From Spirosoma agri (GTDB lineage: Bacteria; Bacteroidota; Bacteroidia; Cytophagales; Spirosomataceae): a stretch of 64,000 nucleotides of DNA. The notes beneath the pieces were generated by a model. It was not told the origin of the DNA. It did not search any database and saw only the letters and a list, made by a program, of their open reading frames with translations. Each line of letters begins with the position of its first letter. Positions within the stretch are counted from its first letter, which is position 1. The position numbers and the translations under genes are program-made. This document shows positions 62,417 to 64,000 of the stretch, one piece after another. The DNA is taken from NCBI RefSeq assembly GCF_010747415.1, contig NZ_JAAGNZ010000003.1, forward strand, positions 364,710-428,709. The letters run 5' to 3'.

Positions 62417-64000
62417 ATGAAACCAACTCTCTACTTTCTTTTCTTCCTGCTCCTTGTAAGGGCAGGCCCACTAGCTCAAGCGCAGACGGCCATCACCGTC
62501 ACCAGCACCGCCAACAGCGGCTCCAATACCCTGCGCGCGGCCATCACCACGGCCAATGCCGGTTCAGGTTCGTACCTCATTACGCTACCTGCCAACCAGA
62601 CCATTAGTCTGACTTCAGCCCTGCCTGAGCTGGCCTTTAGTGGTACCATTACCAGCGGCAGCACGCTTTGCCCCGCTACGGGCGTGGGCGGAACCGCCAT
62701 TGTCCGCACAGGTGCGTCGAACTTCCGGTTATTAACGTTTGCCGGTAGTGCCAATCGGTTAACCTTGTCAAATCTACAATTACGAAATGGTCGTGACCCG
62801 GATGAGATAGGCGGGGCAATTAATAGTAACGTAGCGTCAAATACGCTTATTATCTCAAGCTGCCTAATCAAAAACAACGCAGCCGGTTTGGGTGGCGGAA
62901 TAGCACTGTTTGAAGGTACTGCAATAATCAATCAAACGTTCTTCGACAATAATACTGGCAATATTGGTTCAACTATGTCCATGTATCAGGGCGCAACGGC
63001 TCGCCTTACTACTTGTACTATTCGCAATGATAATATTGGTGATGTAGGGATAGATATTTATGAATCTTCTGTTTTGCTGATTAATAATACAATTACCGGA
63101 GGTGCTGCCGCTGGTAATGGTAGTAGCGGTATTCGTCTCAGATGTATCTCCGGGCCTGGTTCCTTATCCGTTATTCATTCGACCTTTACTATGCCTACCG
63201 TACGGTGGGGTATAGAAGCCGAGAAAAGTACAAATGCAACATCTCTGTACCTGCAAAACAATGTATTTGGTCCGACAGGCGCCACTTTCTTTGTTTTTGG
63301 GGGCACGTCCGGAACACTAAACAGTGTTTCGGGTGGTGGCAATGTGTTTACTGGTAATGCCACAGCCGCCAATATTAGCGGGGCGGGTTTTACGCCGATT
63401 TCGTCTGATAAAAATAACGTTGGCACGGCGGGTTTGGGTCTAAGCTCACTTACTACCGGCGACTGCCTGCCAACCATTCCTTTACTACCGGGTAGTGTGG
63501 CTATCAATGCGGGTGTCAGCACGACGGTCGCCACCGATGCCCGGGGTGTTGCCCGCGTGGGTGCCCCCGATGCCGGAGCCTTCGAGTCACGGGGTTTTAC
63601 GCTGGCCCTCACCAGCGGCAACAATCAGTCAACCACAGTCGGTACGGCTTTTACCAATCCGTTGCGGGTAACCGTCAGCAGTAGCAACAGCGAGCCGGTC
63701 AACGATGGGGTAGTGACCTACACCGGGCCGGGTTCGGGAGCCAGCATTAATTCAGCATCGTTTACGGCCAGCATTGCCAGTGGCATAGCCGGGGCCAGTG
63801 TCACGGCCAATGCTACAACGGGCGGCCCCTATACCATAGCAGCCACAGCCAACGGGGCATCGCCCACGGTCAATTTCAGCCTGACTAACGTCCCCGCGGC
63901 ACCCACCATTGGGGGCTTCAGCACGCTGGACAACACCGTCTGTGTGGGCAACCCCATCACCTTCACCGCCACGGTGGGCAACGTCACGGGCAGCTATGCT
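62417..64000 (+). CDS. Beta-helix surface protein, start of a large T9SS-type gene (runs off the window)
   Basis: ATG 62417 opens a signal peptide (LYFLFFLLLVRAGPLAQAQ), and the frame is open to the last base (528 codons). The first ~370 residues are a parallel beta-helix of the choice-of-anchor-Q kind: TVTSTANSGSNTLRAAITTA at the entry, rungs such as NTLIISSCLIKNNAAGLGGG, and the closing GVARVGAPDAGAFES. After it come Ig-like repeats (PLRVTVSSSNSEPVNDGVVT, CVGNPITFTATVGNVTGSYA) like those in the 33314 protein. A C-terminal sorting domain is expected beyond the window. It is in the same direction as the HTCS and the truncated beta-helix gene. Confidence 0.88.
   Translation, partial: MKPTLYFLFFLLLVRAGPLAQAQTAITVTSTANSGSNTLRAAITTANAGSGSYLITLPANQTISLTSALPELAFSGTITSGSTLCPATGVGGTAIVRTGASNFRLLTFAGSANRLTLSNLQLRNGRDPDEIGGAINSNVASNTLIISSCLIKNNAAGLGGGIALFEGTAIINQTFFDNNTGNIGSTMSMYQGATARLTTCTIRNDNIGDVGIDIYESSVLLINNTITGGAAAGNGSSGIRLRCISGPGSLSVIHSTFTMPTVRWGIEAEKSTNATSLYLQNNVFGPTGATFFVFGGTSGTLNSVSGGGNVFTGNATAANISGAGFTPISSDKNNVGTAGLGLSSLTTGDCLPTIPLLPGSVAINAGVSTTVATDARGVARVGAPDAGAFESRGFTLALTSGNNQSTTVGTAFTNPLRVTVSSSNSEPVNDGVVTYTGPGSGASINSASFTASIASGIAGASVTANATTGGPYTIAATANGASPTVNFSLTNVPAAPTIGGFSTLDNTVCVGNPITFTATVGNVTGSYA

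Overview
The window looks like chromosome of a Bacteroidota of the Cytophagales, most likely a Spirosoma-like member of the Spirosomataceae. The signs are type IX secretion C-terminal domains, two hybrid two-component (HTCS) sensors, choice-of-anchor-Q beta-helix adhesins, LytTR sensor/regulator pairs, lipoproteins with short N-termini, and mostly starts without Shine-Dalgarno sequences. It is an accessory-rich region with several intergenic zones full of gene and insertion-sequence debris.

Layout. 1-3.1 kb: end of a beta-helix/PDZ protein, an L-rhamnose mutarotase-family protein and a GH29 alpha-L-fucosidase. 3.3-7.3 kb: transposase remnant, then a minus-strand operon of LytS-type kinase, TlpA-like thioredoxin and LytTR regulator, preceded by a direct-repeat operator. 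7.5-12.5 kb: small lipoprotein, methyltransferase, AraC regulator, MBL-fold protein, broken tyrosine recombinase and broken CPBP protease. 12.9-17.1 kb: a three-subunit molybdenum aldehyde oxidoreductase operon (PaoABC type). 17.7-20.8 kb: an HTCS divergent from the next block.

20.9-41.7 kb is the most interesting block. It holds three paralogous proteins whose N-terminal ~250 residues read as the pore-forming domain I of three-domain Cry insecticidal toxins. Each carries a combined Tat and lipoprotein signal. Two of them sit directly downstream of paralogous beta-lactamase-fold serine hydrolase lipoproteins. A decayed third hydrolase copy lies after the first Cry-like gene. They are interleaved with two giant T9SS-exported repeat proteins (1178 and 2111 aa). 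Related direct repeats with exactly 20-bp period lie in front of both hydrolases and, in variant form, in front of the second HTCS. This suggests a regulated, duplicated surface or secreted toxin/hydrolase locus.

41.8-48.9 kb: MFS transporter, then an envelope-stress-like cluster (two single-TM proteins, MscS channel, broken DUF421 gene, AI-2E family permease, lipoprotein, acidic small protein). 49.3-54.5 kb: a secreted DUF4932-like protein, a GH43-like glycosidase, a CPBP protease and a frameshifted LytTR membrane regulator. 54.6 kb: tRNA-Lys(CTT). 54.7-57.3 kb: a strange array of GGTACACC/GGTATTACC motifs, an IS3 remnant and an adhesin tail cut by it. 57.5-61.6 kb: a second, full-length HTCS. 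61.8 kb to the end: a truncated and an intact (running off the window) beta-helix surface protein.
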